The notes: generated by a model not told the origin, from the letters alone. Counted from the stretch's first letter, positions 20,701-29,233 are shown. The stretch: 64,000 nucleotides of DNA from Sporocytophaga sp. (GCF_017745095.1 NZ_JAGHZZ010000001.1:620001-684000); one strand, 5' to 3'. A program made the numbers and translations.

Positions 20701-23700
20701 TCTCTTAAAATGTATTCTATAAATAATGCGGGAGGCACTTCACAGATTTATAGCCAGGTAAAAACGTTAATGGAGGATCGTTCCTTACAAACTCCTTTGC
20801 AGGATTTTTATCTGATAAAGGCAAAAATTGCTTCAGGTGGATGTAAACAAGATTGTTATGTTAAAGTTGGAAGCGATGATTGTATTACAATATGTGATGA
20901 ACAATTCAAAGCATTAAATACATCGGCGATGACAAGGTATAGAGATATTGAGAATTTTCAGTATTTCTATACTACAATTCCGAATCTTGGTGCCACTTCA
21001 TTAAAATCGCTTGCAGATGGTGGATATATGCAGGATCTTAATGTAACGAATGCAATGATAAGTGAGGAGGCCTCTGCTGCATATAAGAGCAATCCGTATA
21101 CTTTGGATCCTTCAACTAAAGATCGATTGAGCGGATTAAACATCTATGAAGCGTATGCTTCAGCTGCAGGAGCAAGAGATTTATTTAATGCAGATTTATG
21201 TAAGACAAATTGTGCTGCGAGAAAAGCAGGTACCAATACAGGCAGTTTAAAATGTCAGAATGCCGCTGCTGTCTATCAAGGTTGTGTAACCGATAATATT
21301 GACAGGATCATGGATGGCCATGAATACATCATGAGTAAATGGAGCTCTTCATTTCCATTTGCTTTACAGAACGGCGTTCCTAATATTAGTGATGCAGACA
21401 AAGATCAGATGGGAAATATTCTATATAACTATCTGATGACACCAACAAATAACTATTCAACCTTTACCACTCTTAGCGCCAAAACCAAAACGGAATGGAA
21501 TGCTTCTGTAAGCTCTGCTGGATCAACCTGTGCGAGCTGTAAGACACCGTCTGTTACGAGCAGCGATGGAGCCCTTTATTGTCCGGTTGTTAATAATGCT
21601 CAGGATATCAGTGTATTCCCGAATATACTTTTACCACTGCTGGAAAGCTCAAATGTGGGCTGTAAAGATGAATTGCAATCTTCAATTAACAAAGCGACTG
21701 GGGACTATTGTGCTGAGATTATCAATGAATGTCTCAAGGCCAATACAGGAGATCCATCAAAGTGTACTCAAACTTATTGTGCTGTTTATGAAGATTCTCT
21801 TCGTAACAGTCTGATCAGAACGGCCATTTCCGAAGTTTATACTGATCCGGCAGTAAGAAATACAAAATTTGAAGAGTTTAAGGTTGCTAATCCTACTTAT
21901 GTAAGCGTGGGCTCTACAAGAGCAACAAAGACTCTCAATGAATTAAAGGAATTGCTGGATAGTTATGTGGTAGATCAAGCCTGTCTGAAACGTTGTGAAG
22001 ATACGTACGAGGAGGCATTTATGAGGTGGAAGAATGATCAGATCATTAATTACAAAAAGCAGATTATGAATGATTTTTATAATAATTGCTTTGGTAAAAT
22101 GGATGAGCTATTTACAGCAACGATTAATGAGAACTATTATCATTACACACTATATAACAGAAATGCTGCTGGAGAAGTGTACAGCACAGTTCCTCCGGAC
22201 GGTGTAGATATAATAAAAAATTCCGAGTGGGATTCTAGGTTAGTTCCTACACATACACAGATTTCTAACTTCAATTCTAATACGCTGGATCAGATAACCA
22301 GTCAGTCTCGTCCGGATGAGGGATTGACTGTTTATGTTTATGATAGAGTTGGCAGGGTTCGTTTTATTCAAAGCTCTGTTCAGGCTGCACAGTCGGGGAT
22401 TGGCCTTCAGGTATTTACCTATATATGCTATGATGATGAAACAGGAAATATAAAGCACTCTGGAGTCGCCACTTATGGAGGTTCAACGGGAAACAGTCTT
22501 GTCTTTAAACGAACAGGTACTCCGGCTACAGGTACTGTGTATATGAGCGATTTTGCCAATACAGATGCTTTTCCTTATGGAAACTCAAATGCAGTTTTGT
22601 CAGAACAACTATTCTTTACCTATAGTAAAGTACCGGATATCCCTCAGTCTTATATATTGGCACAACCTTATGTAGAAGGAAAGTTGGCTAGTATATGTAA
22701 TGAAAATGCATGTTATCACTTCAACTATGATATCTATGGGAATGTGGTTTCAATGGTTCAGGAACTTAAGAACTTCAATACATCCTCGTCCAATGAGCTA
22801 CGGTATAAATATGTGACTTATAAAAACTTGCCCATTTCAGGTTTAATAAAAAATATCATCTATGAACCTATGTCAAGCAAGGATACGTGGTATCAGTATT
22901 ATACTTATGACGCAGACTCCAGAATGACATTGGCAGAAGTTGGCAATCAGACTGGAAATGTAAATGCTATCTCCTATTCTTATTATACACACGGTCCTTT
23001 AAAAAGATCGATATTAGGCGATAATATTCAGGGTACAGATTATGTTTATAATCTTCAAGGTTGGTTGAAAGCGATCAACCATCCATTTAAGAGTAAAGAT
23101 CCAGGAAAGGACGGAATAACATCATCTTGTCCTGATGATATATTTGCAGAGGTTGTTAATTATTACAAAAATGATTTTAACAGAACAGGTGTAGGGTTGG
23201 ATCTTACTTCTTCTATTGCAGTGCCTCTTCAGGATGCAAATAAAAATGGCTCTGAGCTTTTTAACGGTAATGTGGTAAGTACTGTATCAAAAAGTAGTTT
23301 CTCAAGCATGGGGTCTACTGCAAATGAACTCCTGGCTTCTCGTTACTACTATGATTATCTATATAGATTGAAAGGAAGTAGTACGGTAAGTGCAGCAAAT
23401 AATGAATCTACATTTAGTTCGTGGACACTTTCTCCTGACAATAAGTATAAAGAAGCGCTTACTTACGACCCTAACGGGAATATTCGCACTGTTAGTCGCT
23501 ATGGGGCAGATGGAAACCTAATGGATAAACTGGTATATAGATATACATTGGAAAACCAGTCTTTACCAGATGATAAGAGTAACAGGAAAGTTAATAACAG
23601 ATTACTTTATATTGATGATAATGTTTCAAATGGAGGAGACAGCCCTGTGGCATTTGAAGAAATGTTGGATCAATCAACAGGTAATTATAAGTATGACGAT

Positions 23701-26700
23701 ATGGGAAGGCTATGTAAAGATCTGAAGTCGGAGATTGATACAATATGCTGGAATCATTACAATAAAGTAGTCAGGGTGAAAAGAACTACTGGAAGTACAA
23801 AGCCTGATCTATATTTTACATATGATCCGTTTGGAAGAAGGTTGACTAAAACTGCTGACTATCCAGGATCAACTGCGTCAGACTATAAAGATATTTATAC
23901 ATATGACGCTTCTGGAAATCAAATCGCTTCATATAGAGAGACATTCCAGTCAAATGGAGTTGATAAGACTCTTACGTTATCAGAAACTTATATGTATGGA
24001 AATTCGCGTATTGGATTTTATGAGCAAAATTTGACTTATGGTCAATATACACAACAAAACAGCCGTCTTCAGAATTCATGGATGGTAGGAGCATCTAAAG
24101 GAAGTGAATCGAACTTGTTCGGTTCAGTTTCCTCTGGAATTTACCAAGGACTTGTTACGCAAAACAGTCTTGCAATAGGTGAAAATAATTCCGGGGTTGA
24201 AAAGCTTCGTTTCTACAGTAGCAACAATGCTCTAAATAATTGTCCTATTTACTCTATGAAAGGAACGGAAAAAGATAGTGTTCAATATCAGGAAAACGGA
24301 TTACTTGCAAAGTATTTTAATAATATCACTGCAACAGCTCCTTATAGTGCAATGAAGTTAGAGCCAAATCCATTGTTGAGAGGTTGGAATTTGGAAAGTC
24401 CTGTGGCTAATGTAACCTATAATCAATATTCCGTTGAGTATACCGGATACATTGACATACCTCTTTCAGGATCACAGGTAGTTTTTTATACTGTTGCCGA
24501 TACTGGAAGTACTGTTGATTATAGTAAATATCAGGAAACAGTTAAGCTGTTTATTAATGATACTCAGTTAACTCCAACTTCTGTGACGAAGACCGACATG
24601 ATGGGAGGAGGTACACTGTTTGAATCAGAATACGAGGCCCAATATACGACAAGCCTGGCAGCAGGGACTTATCCGATAAGGATTGTATATGCATTCAATG
24701 GAGTAAACAGATTGAGATATGGTAATTTTAGTCTGTTATGGAAGTTAGGAACTGCAGCTAAAACTCTCGTTCCATCAACTTCATTAAGACCTGTCTTATC
24801 TAAGCCTTGCTCTTTTACTACTCCTAAAAGAGGTCTGACTGCATATTATTATACAGGTTACACAACTACAACCGTAAATCCTTCTAATATTACTACAGCA
24901 CCTACCTTAACCAGGGTGGAACCTCAGGTAAACTTGAACTGGGGTTATAATACTCTTATTCCTGGAGCAAGCAGTAAGGATAATATAGCAGTTCGTTGGA
25001 TCGGAAAACTTTATGTGCCTAAAACTGATCAGTATACATTCTATTTCAAGTCAGATGATGGATCCCGTGTATATATTGACGGAACAATCCTTACAGGCTT
25101 AGAACTGTGGAGCTTTCAAAATTCGGAACGATCTCAGAAGATGTTTTTGAAAGAGGGTTTTCATGATATCGAGGTGCAATATTATGAAGGTGTTGGGGCT
25201 GCATATGCAAGGTTGAGCTGGAGTAGTTCATCAATCACAAAACAAATTATTCCGTTTGACAACTTTTTTGTTCAGACTCCTGATCTGCCTGTGCTTGCTG
25301 GTAATGGAATGAACCTTGACCCTTCCTCATCAATTAAGGCAAATAGTTATCAGCCGGCTGTCATAGCTAAAGGTTCTGCTTCAAATGAACGTTATTATCT
25401 TGTTACTGCATCCGATGGTAATATTTATCAGCATGGCATTGATGCAACTGATAATAATCCAATGCTGACTTTTAGAAATCAATTGCTTACAGTGCAGGGT
25501 ACGCCTGTTTCATATTCAATTGATAAAAGCGAAGTTGCAATGGCGGTCCTAAATGATTTCTCATCTGAGGGAAGAAACAAGTTGTATTTAGCTGTAAATA
25601 AATCCACTTCCATTAACCTATATGAATTCAGAATTACTGATAATGGAATTACTGGTGGTAAACTTGTATATACCTTCCTGGATAAGATTTGCAGTTCTTC
25701 GACAGCTTGTACTGACCAAGGAAGTAACGCTTATCTTTCACTTGGAGAAATGCAGATTAGTCCAGGAGGAGACAAGCTCATTGTGTCCTTGATTAAAGGT
25801 CGGGCAGAAGCTTCCGTCGGAAGTTCGGATCTTGCTTCCACTTTGGAAATATTCAATATTTCTTCAGGTTCAGCAGAGGCCGTTCTAAGTTATTCGGCAA
25901 GCAAACTTCTTAATACAGAGTTAAGAGATGCTACCAACGCGAACAGAAGTATTCCTGGAGGTAGAAATTTATTCCTCAAAAAGCCATTTTCAATGGATTG
26001 TTCCTCCCAAGGTAATTATGTTTATTACCTGGAGACCAATTGTACTTCCATCAGCGGATGCTATGTCACCAATGACTTGACGCAACAGGGAAGCACATTA
26101 AAGAGAATTAACATATCGTCCGGAATTATTGAAACTGTTGCTACTGGTTTTGGCGGACCTTTAAATTCAGCCAGAATCCGTCTGGGGTATAATAATCTAC
26201 TCTATGTAAATGCAGCCTTAAGAAATGGTGTAGAAATGAAAAATAGTCTGCTGACTTATTCTAATACTGAAGGCGTGTTATCGGGAATTGTTGAAGGTAC
26301 GTATTCTCATATTGGAGGAAAGAACCTTGGTGGATTACCGTTACAGCCGGTCAGAAAACTTTATGCCTATAATACTTCGGGTCCAACTTTAAGTGCGGTG
26401 AATAAAGCAAATCTGAAGTTTGAAATAACAGATCATATAGGGAATGTTCGTGCCGTGGTCAGTGGTAAGAGAAATGCTCAGAATAAAGCAGACGTAAAAC
26501 ATCTGACAGATTACTATGCTTTCGGATTACCAATGGCGGATCGCGCGGTGACGAATACTTATAAATTTGGTTTCCAAGGCATGGAAAGAGATGATGCTAA
26601 TAATAACTCTTCATTGAGCACAGGAAGTACCTATAATACAGAATTCAGATTATACGATCCGGCAGTAGGCAGATGGTTAAGTATAGATCCACTCGCACGA

Positions 26701-27576
26701 GCTACTCAGAATCCATATAATTTTGTGAGTAACAATCCTCTTGCATTCAATGATCCACTTGGATTAAAAGATAATCCGACATCTTCAAAAACAGTTGGAA
26801 GCGATGGGCAATATAAGTCTGGGAAAACAAAAGGAGGAAAGAATAAGAATAACGGAAGCAAAAAACCTGGAGCTGGATCAGCTACATCTTCAGCAAAGCC
26901 AAACGATTCGAAAAGCCAGGCAAAGCAGACCGATACGAAACCAAAGCAAGTGGCATTGCCTGGTACAGTGAAGGATAAAAAGCTTGCTGTAATTGATGCA
27001 ACAAGAACTGTTATGCTTCCGACGGCGAAGAAAGGTCAGGAAGAGGATCCGGATGCATCATTCAGGCCTATGTTGTATGCTCAGGAAAAGTCAAGTCAGG
27101 CCGGTCTGGTGTCGGACCTTACCGGAAATCCTACCGGAGGTAAAATGTTCGGAGTTGCAGCTAAAATTCTTGATGGGGCCGAGGGTTATTACAGGTTAGC
27201 AGATTTTGTTAACGAAACAGATGAAAAGAAAAGAGAAGTGAAGTATTATGTGGCTCGTGATAAAATGATTCTAATTGGCTTTGATTATGCAAGTGATTTG
27301 GGGCTTGGAGAAGTTAAGCCTTTCTATGAAGTAGGAAATGCCTTTTTTCAAACTAGAGCCGGAAAACAAATGGTTGCTTCAGCTTTATTGGAGGCTTATG
27401 CGAAATTACAGGCTGAAATCAATTATAGAGATTTTTATGGTATAGATGTCCCAGATGTTTGGAGAAGTAATCTGGCAAAATATAAGTCACAAGTTCAGCT
27501 GAATCCTTATTTCGATGATATAAGAATCAGTAACAGGAAAATATTTCTTCCACCGATTTATCAAAAGATGGAATAA
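14746..27576 (+). CDS. Giant Rhs-repeat core protein with beta-helix, PA14 and propeller modules (4276 aa)
   Basis: Signal peptide 1-21 (ending LNAQ). Residues ~27-765 are two tandem 368-residue right-handed beta-helix-like units. An Ig-like domain follows, then a YD/DUF6443-like block from ~975 (YEVSYLDEGRVTEVMSYRDG). Residues ~1440-1780 look like a beta-propeller, followed by a Cys-rich region. YD repeats run ~2520-3130 (TYDPNGNIRTVSRY, YKYDDMGRLCKD, FTYDPFGRRLTK). Two PA14-like domains (~3182-3345 and ~3361-3510; the second is clear: FYFKSDDGSRVYIDG) and another propeller-like stretch are inserted before the Rhs core (ITDHIGNVRAV, FRLYDPAVGRWLSIDPLA, YNFVSNNPLAFNDPLGL at ~3900-4008). A Lys/Ser/Gly/Pro-rich linker then leads to a ~200-residue unrecognised tail. 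Rhs cores build a closed cocoon around a C-terminal effector, so a polymorphic-toxin or adhesin role is likely but unproven. Confidence 0.82.
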   Translation: MKALRLVIILLLVLCTNLNAQNCNCGDLPVPSGWASVINVCDLSGDVNTVNSFRWAINEANNRSYSTYIRICTPGTITLGASEMIQITNNKVAIDGTPAGLQPDGTPAVFIKSSANATFSATTTSLTASSFTTTSRNVTTLIKITGANTSGSLIKGILLSNNGSRSNSQTNIYSVFISNNENITIDKCTFRNQSVYSYVSGSLPSALVLINSSNGLTFTNSSVGVSSITGRGMLTFDAINSNNLTVTGNTMGGTYQGIVFNGCNNVNYSQNTIFNVVGDVDTQHSLDPSNRLFYRHSLGPGATFVETPTIASSASQLWGTFASNVNRVEIYKFYPSNGYYYAGDATLNTSTMTWTYSQNLVPNTQYAAVAYSSSSSTSGTSAFSPTYLYSACNSNLPIPTGWKSAIDVCDLNGDENTVNSFRWALKQANSRSYSTYIRICTPGTITMGATETIKITNNKIAIDGTPAGLKADGSPAVFILSNAEESLSTTTSVLTDNSFITSQRSIYTLINISGANTNGSIIKGIHLSNNYRRNEDNLYYSLYVNSSNITIDNCTFRNQQSYLYGGESISSALILVKDGNGLVFTNNSIGVHSISGRGMFSLDVVNSNDLTLSGNTIGGTFQGIIFNGCSNVNYFKNNIYNVLGDVFSTGVANLNPVPSNRLFFRAVPPTGNTTIATPTISCGSSSLSGTFAANVTRVEIYKFYSSNGYFYAGDAVLNTSNNTWTYSGPLVCNTNYAALAYSSATGTSGMSAFSSSCPFQMLNPAPAFTAPTTTSYCANSASITLSATPGGGTFSGPGVSGTTFSPSSAGAGIYTLKYTVSGCVVEKQLTVDAIPDAADVTPLVEGTEPLNQTVSNLSALLKWKYNGSVPGTYIKNYIEVVPVLYNTDGSQTPDWVAVKRFTINNTTDKQTALSNFSLTQKEQAQTFFWRVALATSGSPETVLWSDLARFVLAPLDKGLPSASTFLASDGGGTNNKNINWGYEVSYLDEGRVTEVMSYRDGLNKERQVQTRLNSENKILCKEVAYSEEGGSVVNSLIAPTSSTNFEYAKSFFEASDGKDFSTEHFDRDTISEIQVTGNAITKLATGLYKPVPLNATCDVAKYYSNTNTDLSVDDAKGYPYAYSMGENEPEGRPWLDGGFGSTFQPGSKHETLHLYAKAGNTELKRIFGKKAVETDKTLQSISKSITIDANGVGNVTYTDLDGHVIATAMTACSASGLDTLNEKGTTNVEAFQNTYNVLENDKLTIENADKTSSASFLVTCDNTTVTLNYNFKLTSLPVGATECKQCQYDIQLKVVENATQKVCYDNTFSVGSTGVISCTSSVATPKLTDYQLTLARKGTYTVYRTIRPKVNASSGKTFLEEQVQSYIENLNTLSGTESARAAFKNTYYSKESWYLMRKARTNVNRGPAYLDSPCPNGVATALGYFDNQFTTPYPLNLVKSWAVRAADINTSNMNEVYFEIPGDAYYLQSIGYYNLSTGTKSVLAGLGNNVLDAFNTTIDAATLRVQGPNVVSDHIGDIKVSPYDNKIYFTVERQYDLNINNLTSDTTCLYMMEKNAAYPSGYSVTLIAKQFHYYSTISIKNANEIYLVGNTYKTYPNNINYLLKVYKVSKSGNTYSTTSFYSKEFESIGEFTGGMLDYGAYINFNESGTPVYFLTDGLNYRNGIWCKINTQTNIITKLPISPSAKNVSFDAENNALFGHNGCIYKCLKNGGSIVKIAGTTVGYSAGPITTAQLGSNILDIKQNGNEYLVISTLRVAVEDNRTYFTKITCSSAEDCKRKGSTATITLSNAVNNGEQLKFTQGPFPFINLEYTNKTGGQISSVDAASALVSKIINAPGNAGFKVSNLNSYGTATNVISITAPENQGDLNNGKALVLSSITGTGTNTLVSTSFANGYTPSGTCVSDYWYLDEAKVIDVNVGSVLMKNITQLDGIQTSARGDENYNVEGITEIGEAADAFKYNFVTIYNNLFWKDIKYLLNDPENNNLVSLKMYSINNAGGTSQIYSQVKTLMEDRSLQTPLQDFYLIKAKIASGGCKQDCYVKVGSDDCITICDEQFKALNTSAMTRYRDIENFQYFYTTIPNLGATSLKSLADGGYMQDLNVTNAMISEEASAAYKSNPYTLDPSTKDRLSGLNIYEAYASAAGARDLFNADLCKTNCAARKAGTNTGSLKCQNAAAVYQGCVTDNIDRIMDGHEYIMSKWSSSFPFALQNGVPNISDADKDQMGNILYNYLMTPTNNYSTFTTLSAKTKTEWNASVSSAGSTCASCKTPSVTSSDGALYCPVVNNAQDISVFPNILLPLLESSNVGCKDELQSSINKATGDYCAEIINECLKANTGDPSKCTQTYCAVYEDSLRNSLIRTAISEVYTDPAVRNTKFEEFKVANPTYVSVGSTRATKTLNELKELLDSYVVDQACLKRCEDTYEEAFMRWKNDQIINYKKQIMNDFYNNCFGKMDELFTATINENYYHYTLYNRNAAGEVYSTVPPDGVDIIKNSEWDSRLVPTHTQISNFNSNTLDQITSQSRPDEGLTVYVYDRVGRVRFIQSSVQAAQSGIGLQVFTYICYDDETGNIKHSGVATYGGSTGNSLVFKRTGTPATGTVYMSDFANTDAFPYGNSNAVLSEQLFFTYSKVPDIPQSYILAQPYVEGKLASICNENACYHFNYDIYGNVVSMVQELKNFNTSSSNELRYKYVTYKNLPISGLIKNIIYEPMSSKDTWYQYYTYDADSRMTLAEVGNQTGNVNAISYSYYTHGPLKRSILGDNIQGTDYVYNLQGWLKAINHPFKSKDPGKDGITSSCPDDIFAEVVNYYKNDFNRTGVGLDLTSSIAVPLQDANKNGSELFNGNVVSTVSKSSFSSMGSTANELLASRYYYDYLYRLKGSSTVSAANNESTFSSWTLSPDNKYKEALTYDPNGNIRTVSRYGADGNLMDKLVYRYTLENQSLPDDKSNRKVNNRLLYIDDNVSNGGDSPVAFEEMLDQSTGNYKYDDMGRLCKDLKSEIDTICWNHYNKVVRVKRTTGSTKPDLYFTYDPFGRRLTKTADYPGSTASDYKDIYTYDASGNQIASYRETFQSNGVDKTLTLSETYMYGNSRIGFYEQNLTYGQYTQQNSRLQNSWMVGASKGSESNLFGSVSSGIYQGLVTQNSLAIGENNSGVEKLRFYSSNNALNNCPIYSMKGTEKDSVQYQENGLLAKYFNNITATAPYSAMKLEPNPLLRGWNLESPVANVTYNQYSVEYTGYIDIPLSGSQVVFYTVADTGSTVDYSKYQETVKLFINDTQLTPTSVTKTDMMGGGTLFESEYEAQYTTSLAAGTYPIRIVYAFNGVNRLRYGNFSLLWKLGTAAKTLVPSTSLRPVLSKPCSFTTPKRGLTAYYYTGYTTTTVNPSNITTAPTLTRVEPQVNLNWGYNTLIPGASSKDNIAVRWIGKLYVPKTDQYTFYFKSDDGSRVYIDGTILTGLELWSFQNSERSQKMFLKEGFHDIEVQYYEGVGAAYARLSWSSSSITKQIIPFDNFFVQTPDLPVLAGNGMNLDPSSSIKANSYQPAVIAKGSASNERYYLVTASDGNIYQHGIDATDNNPMLTFRNQLLTVQGTPVSYSIDKSEVAMAVLNDFSSEGRNKLYLAVNKSTSINLYEFRITDNGITGGKLVYTFLDKICSSSTACTDQGSNAYLSLGEMQISPGGDKLIVSLIKGRAEASVGSSDLASTLEIFNISSGSAEAVLSYSASKLLNTELRDATNANRSIPGGRNLFLKKPFSMDCSSQGNYVYYLETNCTSISGCYVTNDLTQQGSTLKRINISSGIIETVATGFGGPLNSARIRLGYNNLLYVNAALRNGVEMKNSLLTYSNTEGVLSGIVEGTYSHIGGKNLGGLPLQPVRKLYAYNTSGPTLSAVNKANLKFEITDHIGNVRAVVSGKRNAQNKADVKHLTDYYAFGLPMADRAVTNTYKFGFQGMERDDANNNSSLSTGSTYNTEFRLYDPAVGRWLSIDPLARATQNPYNFVSNNPLAFNDPLGLKDNPTSSKTVGSDGQYKSGKTKGGKNKNNGSKKPGAGSATSSAKPNDSKSQAKQTDTKPKQVALPGTVKDKKLAVIDATRTVMLPTAKKGQEEDPDASFRPMLYAQEKSSQAGLVSDLTGNPTGGKMFGVAAKILDGAEGYYRLADFVNETDEKKREVKYYVARDKMILIGFDYASDLGLGEVKPFYEVGNAFFQTRAGKQMVASALLEAYAKLQAEINYRDFYGIDVPDVWRSNLAKYKSQVQLNPYFDDIRISNRKIFLPPIYQKME
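14827..17034 (+). repeat. Tandem duplication of a 1104-bp beta-helix unit in the Rhs giant
   Basis: The unit starting LPVPSGWASVINVCDL (nt 14827) recurs as LPIPTGWKSAIDVCDL (nt 15931), exactly 1104 bp or 368 codons later. NTVNSFRWA, SYSTYIRICTPGTIT, AIDGTPAGL and VEIYKF appear in both copies. Protein identity is clearly high, while DNA has drifted in many third positions, so the duplication is not very recent. Confidence 0.9.
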
Positions 27577-27613
27577 GATAAAGTTATTTTAGTAGAACTC
27601 TTTGCTTATTATT

Positions 27614-27658
27614 AAAACGGGAAGATCGTCCTTTACTGACGATACTTCCCGTTTTTTT
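27614..27658 (+). terminator. Strong rho-independent terminator closing the Rhs operon
   Basis: The arms AAACGGGAAG and CTTCCCGTTT are extended by the inner pair ATCGTC / GACGAT, with a short loop and seven T residues. It lies ~40 bp after the stop of the 4276-residue gene. It probably ends the transcript that begins near 6.4 kb. Confidence 0.93.
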
Positions 27659-28117
27659 GTATTCAATAATTTTTGCCTCCTGGTTTAATATATGATAAAG
27701 AGGTTGTTCATAGAGAATAGTCTCTTTTTTTATTATGCAGTGTTATTTTGTTTCTGTTAAAGGCTGATATATTTATCTAATCAGATTGCTTTTAGAAAAC
27801 AGAAGAAAGCAGGTCCGTATTGCAAATTTATTTTGAAATTTATTGTAACAGAAAGATGTGGCCAGCGCCTACTTACATAATAGGGAGATTTATAATCGGT
27901 CTGAATGACATGACTTCATTCTTTGATCTGCATACTGAGTATGAGCAAAATGACGCTTGGTCGAGAATGCATAGCCAATGAAAGGTTTTATTTTTATTAT
28001 ATATTTTCCTAACTGATTTAAAAGAGCCTTGCTGATTATCATCAGTTCAAGCCTAAGGTTCATTAAAAGAAACTCCGAGGTATGGCTTGCCCGGAAAAAC
28101 TAAACCATATAATTTTT
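27659..28117. other. Intergenic region after the Rhs operon, no gene seen
   Basis: Only frames of about 22-23 codons are present (for example from 27692 and 27910), with nothing resembling an immunity gene. AAAGAG/CTCTTT near 27700-27732 makes a weak hairpin followed by T residues. GCGCCTAC at 27868 resembles a segment at 6324 on the other side of the Rhs operon. The promoter for the FN3 lipoprotein should be here. Confidence 0.4.
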
Positions 28118-28495
28118 ATGTTAAATTCATTAAAGTTTTTTATTGTAACGCTTGTGCTTACTTTTTCTCTGGTTTCTTGTACAAAAGACGATACGCCAGA
28201 TCCGGTGACTGCAAAAGATATAGAGGTCACATCAACTTCCACATCAGATGCAATTACTTTAAGCTGGAAGCCCATAAATGGAGTTTCCTGGTATACAATA
28301 TATATTGGTAAAAAAGGAGAAAGCCCTACGGAGATTGGTCCATATCAGAACCTTATTAATAATCCTATTACCTATAAAATACCGAATCTGGAGCCAAATA
28401 CTGTTTATGATATAAAAATGGAAGGAAAAGATTATGCATATGGTGGGGATGTTCTGGCTGTACATAATCTTTCTGTATCAACATTGGCCAAATAA
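28118..28495 (+). CDS. Small lipoprotein with a fibronectin type III domain
   Basis: I use ATG 28118 rather than 28082 because it puts a lipoprotein signal at the start (LNSLKFFIVTLVLTFSLVSC). The 125-residue product has a lipobox Cys at ~20, a short Asp/Thr/Pro linker, and one FN3 domain to the end (DAITLSWKPINGVSWYTIYI, then KIPNLEPNTVYDIKM). FN3 domains bind proteins or carbohydrates or act as spacers. The gene stands alone between two terminators, ~540 bp after the Rhs operon. It is the nearest gene on the effector side, but nothing marks it as an immunity protein. Confidence 0.75.
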   Translation: MLNSLKFFIVTLVLTFSLVSCTKDDTPDPVTAKDIEVTSTSTSDAITLSWKPINGVSWYTIYIGKKGESPTEIGPYQNLINNPITYKIPNLEPNTVYDIKMEGKDYAYGGDVLAVHNLSVSTLAK

Positions 28496-28562
28496 AAAAA
28501 ATCATACCTCATCTGAAAAAATATCTGGAAAATAGTTCATCAGAATTTTCTTATTGCGATAT

Positions 28563-28599
28563 AACCCTCCTGATTGATATGGTCATGGAGGGTTTTTAT
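28563..28599 (+). terminator. Rho-independent terminator after the FN3 lipoprotein
   Basis: AACCCTCC (28563-28570) pairs with GGAGGGTT (28587-28594), with a 16-nt loop and a T-rich tail (TTTTTATTT). Confidence 0.85.
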
Positions 28600-28727
28600 T
28601 TATGCCTGGCATTTTCATTATATCAAAAGATGGTGAAAATGCATTAATAGTTTTGTCCGGAGTAAGAACTTGGCATCATCGGATTTATTATTTATCTTAA
28701 TAATTCATTGTGAAGCTTTATAGATAA

Positions 28728-29186
28728 ATGAAGATGAAAAAGGATCAATATCCGAAGATGTATTTATACAAACGAATCGTTCAGGCAAAGCTCTATATCG
28801 ATAATCATTATGCGAATAATATTGATCTTAATGATATTTCTGACGAAGCGTATTTTTCAAAGTTTCATTTTATAAGGCTATTTAAAAGTATATATGGTAA
28901 AACACCTCACCAATATTTGACACAAGTCAGGATTGAAAATGCCAAATTGTTATTAGCAAAAGAAATAACAATCTCAGAGGTTTGCTCAATAGTTGGCTTT
29001 GATAGTGTGAGTACCTTTACCGGACTTTTTAAAAAGAATGTTGGTGTAACCCCAGCCGTATTCAAACAGCAACAAAATCTGCGAAATTCGGAAATCTCAA
29101 CTAACCCTCTTCGTTTTATCCCTAACTGCTTTGCAGAAACTCATGGCTGGGTAAAAAATAGCAATTTTGAAGAAGAATCTTTGTAG
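28728..29186 (+). CDS. AraC-family transcriptional regulator, DNA-binding domain only
   Basis: A 152-residue protein that is nearly all AraC/XylS double helix-turn-helix. The first HTH is at ~25-50 (IDLNDISDEAYFSKFHFIRLFK), followed by the family signature region (GKTPHQYLTQVRIENAKLLL) and the second HTH at ~85-110 (TISEVCSIVGFDSVSTFTGLFKK). There is no N-terminal sensor domain. The last ~25 residues (after LRNSEIS) are not part of the fold. It precedes a VOC-domain gene (47 bp) and a DUF1569 gene on the same strand and probably controls this small unit; its signal is unknown. Confidence 0.88.
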   Translation: MKMKKDQYPKMYLYKRIVQAKLYIDNHYANNIDLNDISDEAYFSKFHFIRLFKSIYGKTPHQYLTQVRIENAKLLLAKEITISEVCSIVGFDSVSTFTGLFKKNVGVTPAVFKQQQNLRNSEISTNPLRFIPNCFAETHGWVKNSNFEEESL

Positions 29187-29233
29187 GCCATCGTTCATAT
29201 TTGTAACAAACAGTTTTTAAATAAATAACATCT

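Noticed and set aside
27659-28117. Possible immunity gene directly after the Rhs giant
   Set aside because: Only 22-23-codon frames are present and a strong terminator separates the region from the operon.
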